From positions 3,525 through 29,144 of the forward strand of contig QXZO01000037.1 of NCBI GenBank assembly GCA_009886305.1: a DNA stretch of 25,620 bases, read 5' to 3'. This stretch comes from Betaproteobacteria bacterium. GTDB taxonomy: Bacteria > Pseudomonadota > Gammaproteobacteria > Burkholderiales > Eutrophovitaceae. The notes under the pieces are model-generated. The model saw only the letters and a program-made list of their open reading frames with translations. It searched no databases and had not been told where the DNA came from. The position numbers were made by a program, and so were the translations under genes. Every line of letters begins with the position of its first letter. Within the stretch, counting starts at the first letter, position 1. This document shows, in pieces, positions 9,063-17,333 of this stretch.

Positions 9063-10290
9063 TTTTTTTATCCAATCTTTGATTCAAGGTGCTCAGTAAA
9101 CTAGTTTTTGTGATGCACCCTATATACTTGCTGGAATTATTTATTACGGGAACGCCATACGCTGATTCTGAAACAACGCCGATTAAATCTCTCAGTGAAG
9201 TATCTTCACGCAAAGTCTTTATCCCAGGTATTAACGCTTTCGCTATGTCTTGATCTGGATCCTCAGCTATCGCTTGCTCAAGACTATATTCCGAGATTAC
9301 GCCGACTAGGTTCTCGTTTGAATTGAGTACGTAGCCAAAGGAGCAGTTTGTCCTATGTAATTTTTCTAAGGTTGCGTGTAGTTTCTGTTCTTCGGTTTCA
9401 ATTACGGTGAATTGAGAATTTATCGCGATATCTCTAGCGCTGAGGATATTGGACGTATCAACGCCACGAAAGAATGATGCGACGTAGTCGTTAGCAGGGT
9501 TTTTTAAAATTTCCTCAGGTGTTCCAGTTTGAATGATCTGTCCATCCTCCATGATGGCTATTCGATCACCAATTCTCATGGCTTCATCCAGATCATGGGT
9601 AATAAATATGATTGTACGACGACTTTTTTCTTGAAGTTTAAGTAGTTCATCTTGCATTTCTGCACGGATGAGCGGGTCGAGCGCAGAGAAAGCTTCATCC
9701 ATTAGCATGACGGATGGATTGCAGGCGAGCGCTCTCGCAAGCCCAACTCGCTGTTGCATACCACCAGAGAGTTCATCTGGGTAGTTCTGTGAAAACGCTT
9801 CTAATCCAACTTGATTTAACGCTTGCGATGCCCTTGAGTGTCTCTCCTCGATGGGAACGCCCGCTAGTTCTAGACCAAATGCTGCATTGTCGATGATGTT
9901 CATGTGTGGCATCAAAGCAAAAGACTGGAATACCATATTGATTTTTTCGCGCCGAAATATGATTAAATCTTCCGGGGACATTTTCGTGATATCGGTACCG
10001 TCAAAATGGATTGTGCCGCAGGTGGGTTCAATCAGGCGGTTTAAAAGTCTGACCAACGTAGACTTTCCTGAGCCAGAAAGTCCCATAACAACGAAAATTT
10101 CACCTTCGTTAATAGAGAAGCTTGCATTACAGACGCCGACAATGCTTCCAGTTCTTTCAAGGATTTCTTCTTTATTGAGTCCGTCCTCTAAAAGTTTAAT
10201 AACATCGCTATCCACCTCGCTAAAAATCTTGTAAAGACCTTGTACGATAATTTTTTTGGTTCCGTAAGTTGCTTTATTACCTTGGTTCAT
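9055..10290 (-). CDS. proV: glycine betaine/proline betaine ABC transporter, ATPase with CBS domains
   Basis: Cytoplasmic ATPase of the ProVWX importer, 411 residues. The order is an N-terminal extension with LYKIF, Walker A GLSGSGKST (70-78), a Q-loop at VFQSFALMPH, the signature LSGGMQQR (174-181), Walker B VMLMDEA with the catalytic Glu (194-200), a D-loop SALDP, and the switch histidine in FITHDLDEAM. The C-terminal part, about 280-405, looks like a tandem CBS pair. In related betaine transporters CBS domains sense ionic strength or cyclic nucleotides. Length and order match E. coli ProV (400 residues). It is the first gene of the operon, so promoter control should lie in 10291-10592. No strong ribosome site is seen before the ATG. 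Confidence 0.96.
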   Translation of the reverse strand: MNQGNKATYGTKKIIVQGLYKIFSEVDSDVIKLLEDGLNKEEILERTGSIVGVCNASFSINEGEIFVVMGLSGSGKSTLVRLLNRLIEPTCGTIHFDGTDITKMSPEDLIIFRREKINMVFQSFALMPHMNIIDNAAFGLELAGVPIEERHSRASQALNQVGLEAFSQNYPDELSGGMQQRVGLARALACNPSVMLMDEAFSALDPLIRAEMQDELLKLQEKSRRTIIFITHDLDEAMRIGDRIAIMEDGQIIQTGTPEEILKNPANDYVASFFRGVDTSNILSARDIAINSQFTVIETEEQKLHATLEKLHRTNCSFGYVLNSNENLVGVISEYSLEQAIAEDPDQDIAKALIPGIKTLREDTSLRDLIGVVSESAYGVPVINNSSKYIGCITKTSLLSTLNQRLDKKNV

Positions 10291-10592
10291 AATTCGCTGC
10301 AGCGATTTTAAGTGTTAGCGTTGTGTATTCAGCATTAATATTTATGAGCTCTGGTTCGTATTCAAAGCATAACCAATTCATAATTATTTTGTTGAACGTA
10401 TTGATTCATTCAGCTTTTTAAGGTCGTGGACATAAATCACAGTGATGTTGACGGACTATGTTTAGTTACAATACTGAATCCGCTCCAGTCTTAAGAGACC
10501 AGCAGCAAAGTAACTGGAACGTTCATTGTTAAGGTTAGTCCCATAACCTGTTAACTTAATCTCTAGGCATTAATAAATTACACAAAAAGTGC
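10291..10592. promoter_or_regulatory. divergent intergenic region between proV and the yadG-type gene
   Basis: This 302-bp non-coding region must contain promoters for the proVWX operon (minus) and the yadGH-type operon (plus). It holds an 8-bp palindrome GAACGTTC at 10517-10524 within TGGAACGTTCATTG, and a partial copy TTGAACGTA at 10392-10400, about 100 bp before proV. These resemble half-sites of TetR-family operators such as those bound by BetI upstream of betaine genes. No regulator gene is present in the window, so this is inference only. I see no convincing sigma-70 pair and no RNA gene. Confidence 0.3.
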
Positions 10593-11522
10593 ATGCAATC
10601 CATTATTGATATTCAACAACTGACAAAACAATATGGCGATGGGCATCTTGCTCTTGATAACGTCTCCGCTCAAATTGGCGCAGGGGAGATTATTGCTTTG
10701 TTAGGGCCCAATGGTGCCGGAAAGACGACGCTGATTTCAATAATCTGTGGGCTTACAACAATCAGCACAGGCGCCGTTTCAATTGATGGTTATGATGTGG
10801 TCCGTGATTATCGGAGAACCCGCTCAATGATTGGGCTTGTTCCACAAGAGTTGATGTTGGAGCCGTTTGAGACCGTATTGGGGACAGTGAAATTGTCACG
10901 TGGATTGTTTGGTCAGAAGCCAAGCCCAGCCTATATTGAAAAGATATTAAGACAACTCTCGTTATGGGAAAGACGTAATACGCAAATCAGAGAATTGTCG
11001 GGTGGTATGAAGCGTAGGGTACTCATTGCGAAAGCGCTCAGTCACGAGCCGAAGGTTCTCTTTTTGGATGAACCAACGGCGGGTGTAGATGTAGACATGC
11101 GTCGTGAAACCTGGAAGGTCATAAAGGATCTCAAAAAGCGTGGCGTTACCATTGTGCTGACCACGCATTATATTGAAGAAGCTGAGGAGATCGCAGATCG
11201 TATTGCGGTTATTAACGGAGGAAAAATCCTCCTGATAGAAGAAAAGACCGAGTTGATTAAGCGTCTTGGCACGAAGCAATTATGGATCGATATTAATCGG
11301 CCAATTACAAAGGTACCGTTAAGTCTTAGTGGTCTGGATATACAGATAGAAAACACTGGAATGCGACTCATATACAAATACGACGCTAGCATGGAACAAG
11401 TTGATGTCACTTCGGTATTGGCAGCTTTGACTGAGGAGGGTGTCTCGATTATAGATGTTCACACCTACCAGAGTTCTTTGGAGGATATTTTTGTAGGATT
11501 AGTGGCTGAGGAGTCGACGTGA
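10593..11522 (+). CDS. yadG: ABC exporter ATP-binding protein, YadG type
   Basis: A 309-residue ATPase of the DrrA/YadG class, pairing with the permease encoded next. Walker A is GPNGAGKTT (38-46), the Q-loop region is VPQELMLEPFETV, the signature is LSGGMKRR, Walker B is VLFLDEPTAGVD and the H-loop is LTTHYIEEAEE. A C-terminal extension of about 90 residues (IDINRPITKVPLSL to SSLEDIFVGLV) matches the E. coli YadG layout, whose natural substrate is not established. Start ATG 10593 lacks an evident Shine-Dalgarno but lines up with the family N-terminus. The stop overlaps the GTG start of the permease gene. The related daunorubicin exporter DrrAB suggests export of a small lipophilic compound or lipid, but I cannot name the substrate. 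Confidence 0.9.
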   Translation: MQSIIDIQQLTKQYGDGHLALDNVSAQIGAGEIIALLGPNGAGKTTLISIICGLTTISTGAVSIDGYDVVRDYRRTRSMIGLVPQELMLEPFETVLGTVKLSRGLFGQKPSPAYIEKILRQLSLWERRNTQIRELSGGMKRRVLIAKALSHEPKVLFLDEPTAGVDVDMRRETWKVIKDLKKRGVTIVLTTHYIEEAEEIADRIAVINGGKILLIEEKTELIKRLGTKQLWIDINRPITKVPLSLSGLDIQIENTGMRLIYKYDASMEQVDVTSVLAALTEEGVSIIDVHTYQSSLEDIFVGLVAEEST

Positions 11523-12280
11523 ATATCTATGCAATGAAAGCGATTTATCATTTTGAAATGGCTAGAACCTTTCGTGCACCCTTACAGTCAATTGCATCAC
11601 CTGTGATCTCTACGATACTGTATTTCGTTGTTTTTGGTTCAGCGATAGGTAGTCGAATGGCCATGATTGATAACGTGCCGTATGGAGTATTTATTGTGCC
11701 GGGATTGATCATGCTTACAGTGATTATTCAGTCAGTCGCTAACGCATCGTTTGGTATCTATTTCCCTAAATATCTTGGAACCATATATGAGCCACTGTCT
11801 GCACCTATTTCACCTTGGGAAATGGTTGTTGGATATGTTGGTGCAGCAACGACGAAATCGATCGCGCTAGGATTAATTATTCTTTCGGTGTCTTATCTTT
11901 TTGTGCCGGTGACGGTAGCGCATCCATTTGTGATGCTACTTTTTTTGGGTCTCACTTCTGTAGCATTTAGCCTTTTGGGCTTTATTATTGGGATTTGTGC
12001 GCGTAATTTTGAACAACTTAATATAGTTCCCACGCTGATTCTAACTCCGCTTGTTTTTCTAGGCGGCAGTTTTTATTCCATAAAAATATTGCCACCTGTA
12101 TGGCAAACGATAACCTTATTTAACCCCGCAGTTTATCTAATATCAGGTTTCAGATGGGCCTTTTTTGGTGTCTCGGATGTTCCTGTCGGCCTCTCATTGG
12201 CCGCAATTGGAGTATTTAGCAGCTTACTGTTCGGAATAATCACATGGATATTTACATCGGGGTACCGATTGAGGAACTAG
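11519..12280 (+). CDS. yadH: ABC exporter permease, YadH type (ABC-2 family)
   Basis: A 253-residue inner-membrane protein with about six hydrophobic segments, of the ABC-2/DrrB-like permease family. Supporting stretches are the amphipathic N-terminal helix followed by SPVISTILYFVVFGSAIG, the GVFIVPGLIMLTVI segment, SFGIYFPKYLGTIYEPLSAPIS, IVPTLILTPLVFLGGSFYS and PAVYLISGFRWAFFG, all characteristic of E. coli YadH. The start is GTG at 11519, overlapping the yadG stop (GTGA). GAGGAG, about 7 nt before it inside the yadG tail, is a good ribosome site, which supports the unusual start and coupled translation. It forms the membrane half of the exporter. Confidence 0.9.
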   Translation: MNIYAMKAIYHFEMARTFRAPLQSIASPVISTILYFVVFGSAIGSRMAMIDNVPYGVFIVPGLIMLTVIIQSVANASFGIYFPKYLGTIYEPLSAPISPWEMVVGYVGAATTKSIALGLIILSVSYLFVPVTVAHPFVMLLFLGLTSVAFSLLGFIIGICARNFEQLNIVPTLILTPLVFLGGSFYSIKILPPVWQTITLFNPAVYLISGFRWAFFGVSDVPVGLSLAAIGVFSSLLFGIITWIFTSGYRLRN

Positions 12281-12470
12281 CCTTTTGTATCTAAAAAATC
12301 CTTTGACCAATGTTGGATAATTAGCTCCTATCTTGGTTTTGTGGTTCCTTAGGCCCGATTTGCTGTCCAACACACAATTTTATTGCAAAGTGTTACTTTG
12401 ATGGTGCCTGGCGGTCTTCTTCTATGTAGGCTAGGGTAAAGTATTCTCAGGGTATTACGTTGGGGTCGTT

Positions 12471-13259
12471 ATGAACAAAAAGTCAATCAGTGCTTGGGCT
12501 GGTCTAGGAGGCGTAGCTCACAGTGACTCAGAGGCGGCGCGTCGCTGGGGAATGCGTTCCGATCGATTAATGACATTATTGGCTTTGGTGGCGTTGCCAT
12601 TAATAGTATTTATTACTGATGAGGGGATGAGAGAGCATTCCGACCGTTTGCTTAATATTCTCGAGTGGACAGTTTTGGTCGTTTTTGGTTTTGAGTTTGT
12701 GGGTCTTTTAATGCTTAGTGACAGTCGAAATAGCTACATTTTTAATAATTGGTTAAATCTCTTGATTATTGTTACTTCTGCTCTGAGTTTATGTGGATTG
12801 GTGCAGGGTATTTGGCTGGCGGCTGCGCGCGTGTTAAGAGTAATAACAATCTTTTCTGTCGGTGTAAGAGGCCTGCTATCTACGGGTCGTTGGTTCCTGG
12901 CTAGAGGTGTTCCGCTTGCAATAGGATTCTCTTTGATAGCTTGGCTGCTTTCTGGTTTAGGTTTTTATTTCTTGGAACCGACGATCGATTCATTTGGAGA
13001 AGGGTTATGGCTGGCTTTTGTATCTGCGTCTACCGTTGGATACGGTGACTTAGTGCCGACTACGGCTTCATCACGAATGTTCGCCATCATTATGGTGCTT
13101 GTTGGATTTGGTTTGTTCTCGATGGCGATTGCTTCTATATCAGCTTACTTTGTCGGTGAAGAGGAAAAGCTTGATGATGAGAGAATTCATGAAGATATTG
13201 TGAACTTACGGTCTGAGATACAACAACTTCGCGAGGAACTTCATAAAAGTAGACCGTGA
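12471..13259 (+). CDS. six-TM potassium-channel-like protein
   Basis: A 262-residue inner-membrane protein resembling bacterial voltage-gated K+ channels. Hydrophobic segments lie at about 33-49, 66-83, 93-110, 113-135, 148-168 and 202-221. The pore loop carries the K+ selectivity filter TVGYGD at 188-193. The S4-like segment (RVLRVITIFSVGVRG, 120-134) has only three arginines, fewer than strongly voltage-gated channels, so voltage dependence is doubtful. The tail (about 222-262) is highly charged, with heptad-like EIQQLREELHKS, probably a tetramerising coiled coil. The ATG at 12471 follows TGGGGT. The neighbours offer no clear functional link, although K+ flux and betaine uptake (proVWX nearby) both serve osmotic balance. 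Confidence 0.85.
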   Translation: MNKKSISAWAGLGGVAHSDSEAARRWGMRSDRLMTLLALVALPLIVFITDEGMREHSDRLLNILEWTVLVVFGFEFVGLLMLSDSRNSYIFNNWLNLLIIVTSALSLCGLVQGIWLAAARVLRVITIFSVGVRGLLSTGRWFLARGVPLAIGFSLIAWLLSGLGFYFLEPTIDSFGEGLWLAFVSASTVGYGDLVPTTASSRMFAIIMVLVGFGLFSMAIASISAYFVGEEEKLDDERIHEDIVNLRSEIQQLREELHKSRP

Positions 13260-13302
13260 CGGTTTTATTTTTAATTCTTGCTCAACTTAAGAGACGCACG
13301 GG

Positions 13303-14043
13303 ATGTTTGATATTGAAGCACTAGCTAGAAATCAGTTGGACGATTATAGAAACATCAATCCGGGAACATGCTTCAGCGAACCAACGTTTGAGATTAGTGT
13401 GACTGAGGCTTATCAGATCCAGGATGCGGTTACCGAGCTACGAAAAAAAGAAGGAGAAAGCGTTGCTGGTTATAAGATAGGTTGTATTGGCGACGATATT
13501 AAAAGTCAGTTTGGAATGAGCGGGCCGATTCGTGGAACCTTATTCAGTAGTGAGTTTTTTAGTTCGGAAATAGAGCTATCCATCGATTCATACTGTGATT
13601 TAGCGATTGAGGCCGAGATGGCTTTCAAGATCAATGACAAAGGTAATGTCCAAAGCGTTTTACCTGTTATTGAATTACATAACTTTGTCTTTAGATCTAA
13701 CAAAAAAACATTATCTGAATTGATTGCTAATAACGGTCTCCATGCGGGGGTGATCTTACCTAGCCACGAGTTCGGAGATATTAAGCATATCGATGTCAGA
13801 ACGGAGTTATCGTTAACGATCAATGATTCGATTTTCAGGACGATGAAGATTTGGCCAATTGATAATACCCCAGAGGGCTCACTGAAGTGGCTGCGCGATA
13901 ACTTAATAGAGCATGAATTGGTTATGCGAAGTGGCGATATGGTCCTTGCTGGAACGACGCTTGGCCTTTATCCAATCCGTAAGGGAGATAGAGTTACGGT
14001 ATCGTTAAATGACCGAAAGATTGTGACTTGCTTATTTAATTAA
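13303..14043 (+). CDS. 2-keto-4-pentenoate hydratase / FAH-fold family protein
   Basis: A 246-residue cytosolic protein of the MhpD/DmpE hydratase group, related to fumarylacetoacetate hydrolase. It shows SVTEAYQIQDAV at the N-terminus, VAGYKIGC (55-61), the metal-binding acidic pair in AIEAEMAFKI (Glu103, Glu105), PVIELHNF and, near the end, the glycine/Asp-rich GDMVLAGTTLG with YPIRKGDRVTV. Known members hydrate 2-hydroxypenta-2,4-dienoate in meta-cleavage pathways or act as decarboxylases on similar acids. No other aromatic-degradation gene is in the window, so this is an orphan and its substrate is unknown. It starts at ATG 13303 after a weak purine-rich site and converges with the CBS gene, leaving 13 bp between stops. 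Confidence 0.82.
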   Translation: MFDIEALARNQLDDYRNINPGTCFSEPTFEISVTEAYQIQDAVTELRKKEGESVAGYKIGCIGDDIKSQFGMSGPIRGTLFSSEFFSSEIELSIDSYCDLAIEAEMAFKINDKGNVQSVLPVIELHNFVFRSNKKTLSELIANNGLHAGVILPSHEFGDIKHIDVRTELSLTINDSIFRTMKIWPIDNTPEGSLKWLRDNLIEHELVMRSGDMVLAGTTLGLYPIRKGDRVTVSLNDRKIVTCLFN

Positions 14044-14056
14044 TCTCGGGCGGATG

Positions 14057-14485
14057 TTAGCTCATGATGTATTGCTCGAGTTGTTTTATCGTATGCTTTT
14101 GATCTGAAATCATCTCGCGCACGATGTCTCCAATAGAAACCACAGCTAAAACGTTTTTTTGATCGATTACTGGAAGGTGCCTTACGCGTTTTTCAGTCAT
14201 TATTGCCATACACTCATCGGCAGTTCGATCGGGAGTAACACATACAACCTTGCGGGTCATGATTTCCGAGACGGTTGTTAATTTTGACGTTTTTCCATCA
14301 AGAATAATTTTTCTTGCATAATCGCGCTCCGAGAAAATGCCCACTAGCCTCATTTCGTTCAATACGATTAGAGCTCCAATATCATGTTCGGACATTTTTT
14401 TGAGAGCATCATAAACGCTATGGTGTGGCTGAATAGACACCAGTCTGTGTGTTTTAGCATCAATTAGTTCTCTGACGGTTCTCAT
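14057..14485 (-). CDS. stand-alone tandem CBS-domain protein
   Basis: A 142-residue soluble protein made almost wholly of two CBS domains, about 1-65 (VRELIDAKTHRLVSI, ALKKMSEHDIGALIVL, LVGIFSERDYARKIIL) and 70-130 (VSEIMTRKVVCVTPD, CMAIMTEKRVRHLPVID, VVSIGDIVREMI). Such pairs bind adenosine nucleotides or NAD(H) and regulate other proteins; the partner here is unknown. The start is well supported: a near-perfect anti-16S match, GAGGAGGT, lies 4 nt before ATG 14485, among the strongest ribosome sites in the window and suggesting high expression. The downstream-facing neighbour is another CBS protein (CNNM family), 111 bp upstream in the same direction, which may be relevant. Confidence 0.9.
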   Translation of the reverse strand: MRTVRELIDAKTHRLVSIQPHHSVYDALKKMSEHDIGALIVLNEMRLVGIFSERDYARKIILDGKTSKLTTVSEIMTRKVVCVTPDRTADECMAIMTEKRVRHLPVIDQKNVLAVVSIGDIVREMISDQKHTIKQLEQYIMS

Positions 14486-14596
14486 TACGACCTCCTCAGT
14501 TTACCCATCCCGCTCCAGTATCTGGCTACGGATGAACCGTTGTCAATGCCTTGCGATCTTTGTTTTTATCTCCAATGTGCGATAGACAAGCGAAAA

Positions 14597-15649
14597 CTAC
14601 TCCTTCTCGGCGACTAAACCTGATTTTTTTGCACGCCGTAGCCAAAGTTCTCTCGCTCTTGCTTGCATGTCGATATAGGAGTCAGATTCATCTACAATTT
14701 CCATTCCAATCATTGTCTCTACTAAATCCTCCATAGTCGCAAGTCCAAGTGGATCACCATATTCGGTAACGATGAGCGCCATTGGATGTCTGTCTTCCAC
14801 CATGGTTTGCATCAAGCTTGGCAAGTCTTTGGTGCCAGGAATACTCAAAAGGTCACGTTTTAAACAGCTGATTTTTCTCTGAGCATCCCCACTAACTGCT
14901 TGTTCATAAATATCATCTTTTCGAATAAAGCCTATGATGTCATCTCGCCCCTCATTAAAAATTGGTATGCGGGAAAACGTTATTGCTGGTTTAATTTTGA
15001 TGACTTGCTCGATCGTCATATCTGCGTGGAGTGACGTAATAACCGTTCTTGGAGTCATAACATCCTGAGCAGTAAGGCCTCTAAAGGAAAACATGGAAGT
15101 TAATGATTGGGCTTCCTTTGCGTCAAGCACTCCCTCACGCTGTCCAACTTTTATTAAATAACGAAAATCCTCTCTTGAAACCATAGGCTCGTCCGTCGCA
15201 GGAGATAACCAATTAGTCAGCCGCTCTGTGCAAATTACTAATGGGTACATCGACGCTTGAACGATCTTTAATAAATGTCCACAAGTGGGTGCTAGTTCCT
15301 TGCAATACCGAGCACCAAGCGTTTTTGGAATTATTTCCGAAAGTACTAAAATTAAAAGTGTAAGGATCGCTGAAATTAGACCAAAATAAATATCACCAAA
15401 TAGCGCCGTTGCCTGTGCGCCAGCTCCAGCCGCGCCAACGGTATGGGCGATTGTGTTGAGGGAGAGTATCGCTGCTAAAGGCTTTCCGATGTCTTGTTTG
15501 AATCCCTGCCAACGTTTTGCTACCTCTGGTCTTGTAGACTCAATACTTGCGAGGTATGTTGGAGTGAGTGATAAGAGGGTTGCCTCGAGCAAGGAGCATA
15601 TAAAGGATACGCCGAGTGCAAGCGCAATATAAGCGAATAACAGAGACAT
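14597..15649 (-). CDS. CNNM/HlyC-CorC family membrane protein lacking the C-terminal CorC_HlyC domain
   Basis: A 350-residue inner-membrane protein. The N-terminal DUF21/CNNM domain (about 1-160) has hydrophobic helices and the diagnostic CSLLEATLLSLTPTYLASIE-like segment after the first helix, followed by LNTIAHTVGAAGAGA and ILVLSEIIPKTLGARYC. Two CBS domains follow (about 190-320), with AQDVMTPRTVITSLHADM, FSRIPIFNEGRDDIIGFIRK and MALIVTEYGDPLGLATMEDLVE. Family members are implicated in Mg2+ or Co2+ transport or efflux. The protein ends about 30 residues after the CBS pair and lacks the CorC_HlyC domain found in longer homologues; this short form is known among hemolysin-family proteins. 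No ribosome site is obvious at ATG 15649. Confidence 0.87.
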   Translation of the reverse strand: MSLLFAYIALALGVSFICSLLEATLLSLTPTYLASIESTRPEVAKRWQGFKQDIGKPLAAILSLNTIAHTVGAAGAGAQATALFGDIYFGLISAILTLLILVLSEIIPKTLGARYCKELAPTCGHLLKIVQASMYPLVICTERLTNWLSPATDEPMVSREDFRYLIKVGQREGVLDAKEAQSLTSMFSFRGLTAQDVMTPRTVITSLHADMTIEQVIKIKPAITFSRIPIFNEGRDDIIGFIRKDDIYEQAVSGDAQRKISCLKRDLLSIPGTKDLPSLMQTMVEDRHPMALIVTEYGDPLGLATMEDLVETMIGMEIVDESDSYIDMQARARELWLRRAKKSGLVAEKE

Positions 15650-15689
15650 TAATTTATAGGTATTTAAGAGCTTTAAACATCAAGTAATT

Positions 15690-16625
15690 TTAGTTCAGGT
15701 GTTCTGCGAACCATGATATAGCCTCTCTGATCGCTATTGTTAAGCTTTCCCCATCGTAGATGGAGTAGTGGTTCGCTCCTGGAATTACTATATATTCTTT
15801 GGGTGAAGGGGCTCTTTTGTAGGCAACCAGAGCGGTTTGATCGTTATCAAATAGTTCTTCATTTTCTGCAACTAAAAAAAGACTCGCACATCCTTTTAGA
15901 AGGCTCACATCATCTCTTGGATTAAATAAAGCTAGCCTTTCCCAAATCATACCGCCAGTTAAATTTCCTATTTCTTTCTTAAATGGCGCTGGATAGCCGC
16001 GTATACCCCTTGTTCGTTCTCCACCGATTTGGAGCCATTGCTGCTTCCATTGACGTCTGAGGTCATCTGGCCAACCTATAGGAGATACCTGACTGACAAT
16101 TACTCTTACTCGTGGGTCTCGTGCGGCGACATAAACAACGGTGCCTCCCGACCAGCTCGTACCCCATAGTCCAATTTTTTCAACATCAACTTGCGGATGA
16201 GTGCTGAGCCAATTAATCACGGAAAAATAGTCCTCTGACTGGTCAATAGGATCTACAACGCCCTTGTATTCTACGAGCTCGTATGAGCCGTCATCAACAG
16301 AACGAACTTGAACCAGTCTGCTGTCGCTGTTGCCCCATCCCCTGTAATCAAAAGAGACAACCATAAATCCAGCTGCTGCAAATTTTGAAGCGTACCGCGC
16401 TAAGTGTGCTGATTTCCCACCCCAGCCATGGGCCATGGCAATAGCGGGTAATTTTCGTGTGGCGTCATCGAACTGAGGAGTGTAAACAGTTGCGCTGATG
16501 CGGGTGCCATTACTCAAGATGCTAACTTTTGATGTTTCTACAGGTAACGAAGCACTAAAGGCAGCAGGCGCTGAAAAAAGAATCGAGCCTAGTATAAGGA
16601 TAAGGAAAAGGCGATGATGTATCAA
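15690..16625 (-). CDS. secreted alpha/beta hydrolase (dienelactone-hydrolase-like or acyl-hydrolase family)
   Basis: A serine hydrolase with a signal peptide, probably periplasmic. I place the start at the TTG at 16625 because GAGGT lies 6 nt before it and the product then begins MIHHRLFLILILGSILFSAP, a normal signal peptide ending near AFSA. A longer frame from the TTG at 16652 adds nine hydrophilic residues and has no ribosome site. The catalytic region is intact: an oxyanion-type MAHGWGGKS, FDYRGWGNSD, the nucleophile elbow GLWGTSWSGG (about 152-161), the acid region VAENEELFD, and the histidine in PGANHYSIYDG (about His286). The substrate is unknown; esters or peptides are both possible in this superfamily. 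Confidence 0.85.
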   Translation of the reverse strand: MIHHRLFLILILGSILFSAPAAFSASLPVETSKVSILSNGTRISATVYTPQFDDATRKLPAIAMAHGWGGKSAHLARYASKFAAAGFMVVSFDYRGWGNSDSRLVQVRSVDDGSYELVEYKGVVDPIDQSEDYFSVINWLSTHPQVDVEKIGLWGTSWSGGTVVYVAARDPRVRVIVSQVSPIGWPDDLRRQWKQQWLQIGGERTRGIRGYPAPFKKEIGNLTGGMIWERLALFNPRDDVSLLKGCASLFLVAENEELFDNDQTALVAYKRAPSPKEYIVIPGANHYSIYDGESLTIAIREAISWFAEHLN

Positions 16626-16710
16626 TTTATTACCTCGCTGATGTTTAATCAATTAATTGATTCATTGTGCTCGCACGATAAAATCGTAGCAGTGCTTTTG
16701 ACGTGTACCA

Positions 16711-17199
16711 TTACTCGCTGACTCTTTCCCCGTCTTTAAATGTTCCGCTTTCCCATTCGGATACTTCACCACTCTTCCAGTAACTCACCCATGGGCCTTC
16801 TTGTTTTCCGTTTATATAATCACCTTTAGATCTTAGCTTACCGTTATCCCAGTAAGTAATCCATGTTCCTTCTTGCTTTCCATCTTTCCAACTCTCCTCG
16901 CTCCACACATTGCCATTGTCAAAATAGTAAAGCCAGGAACCATCCTGTTTCCCTTTTTTATAGTGTCCCTTTGAAGATATTTTTCCGTTCTTCCAATAAG
17001 CAACCCAAGGACCCTCTTGTTTTCCGTCGATAACTGACCCTCGACTCCTTTTGTCGTCCAGCACTCCGGTGTAAGGACTATTAGAGGATCTTTCGTAAAA
17101 AAGACCATCACGCAGAACTAAATTCTCCATAGACTCGCTACAAGCGTAATTCGGTACAAGTAACAGGGAGACTAAAGCGATAAAAAATCGTATGTTCAT
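16711..17199 (-). CDS. secreted MORN-variant repeat protein
   Basis: A 162-residue protein with a signal peptide (MNIRFFIALVSLLLVP, then a cleavable region near YACSES). The mature part is largely four tandem 24-residue units of the form GKQxGxWxxYWxNGxxxSxGxY, at about 59-155, the last with a 2-residue insertion before GTF. This is the MORN_2 / YwqK-type pattern, known in outer-membrane or secreted proteins and in some antitoxins (YwqK). At the DNA level the repeats are 72 bp apart. The cysteine at the signal end (NYAC) lacks a leucine-type lipobox, so lipidation is doubtful. No cognate toxin is next to it, so an antitoxin role is not supported. Function unknown; such repeats are usually binding or structural. 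Confidence 0.8.
   Translation of the reverse strand: MNIRFFIALVSLLLVPNYACSESMENLVLRDGLFYERSSNSPYTGVLDDKRSRGSVIDGKQEGPWVAYWKNGKISSKGHYKKGKQDGSWLYYFDNGNVWSEESWKDGKQEGTWITYWDNGKLRSKGDYINGKQEGPWVSYWKSGEVSEWESGTFKDGERVSE
16753..17023. repeat. approximate 72-bp tandem repeats inside the MORN-variant gene
   Basis: On the minus strand each unit encodes GKQ(E/D)G(P/S/T)W followed by an aromatic-rich turn and an NG pair. Plus-strand equivalents include cttcttgttttccgtt and cttcttgctttccat, spaced at 72-bp steps. The copies have diverged at synonymous positions, so they are old and probably kept for protein structure, though they could still slip or recombine. Confidence 0.6.
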
Positions 17200-17333
17200 A
17201 AAATAATATTAATATTGAATGGACGCGGTTCAGTGAAATTACAATCAGTTGCTAATTTAATATGTCCGAAACTATAGATTACATTTTCCTTAACAAGGAA
17301 TCGTCATTTATCTTATTACAAACAACGACACCT

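Noticed and set aside
16711..17199. A YwqK-type antitoxin.
   Set aside because: It has a signal peptide and no adjacent toxin-like gene; the repeat similarity alone is not enough.
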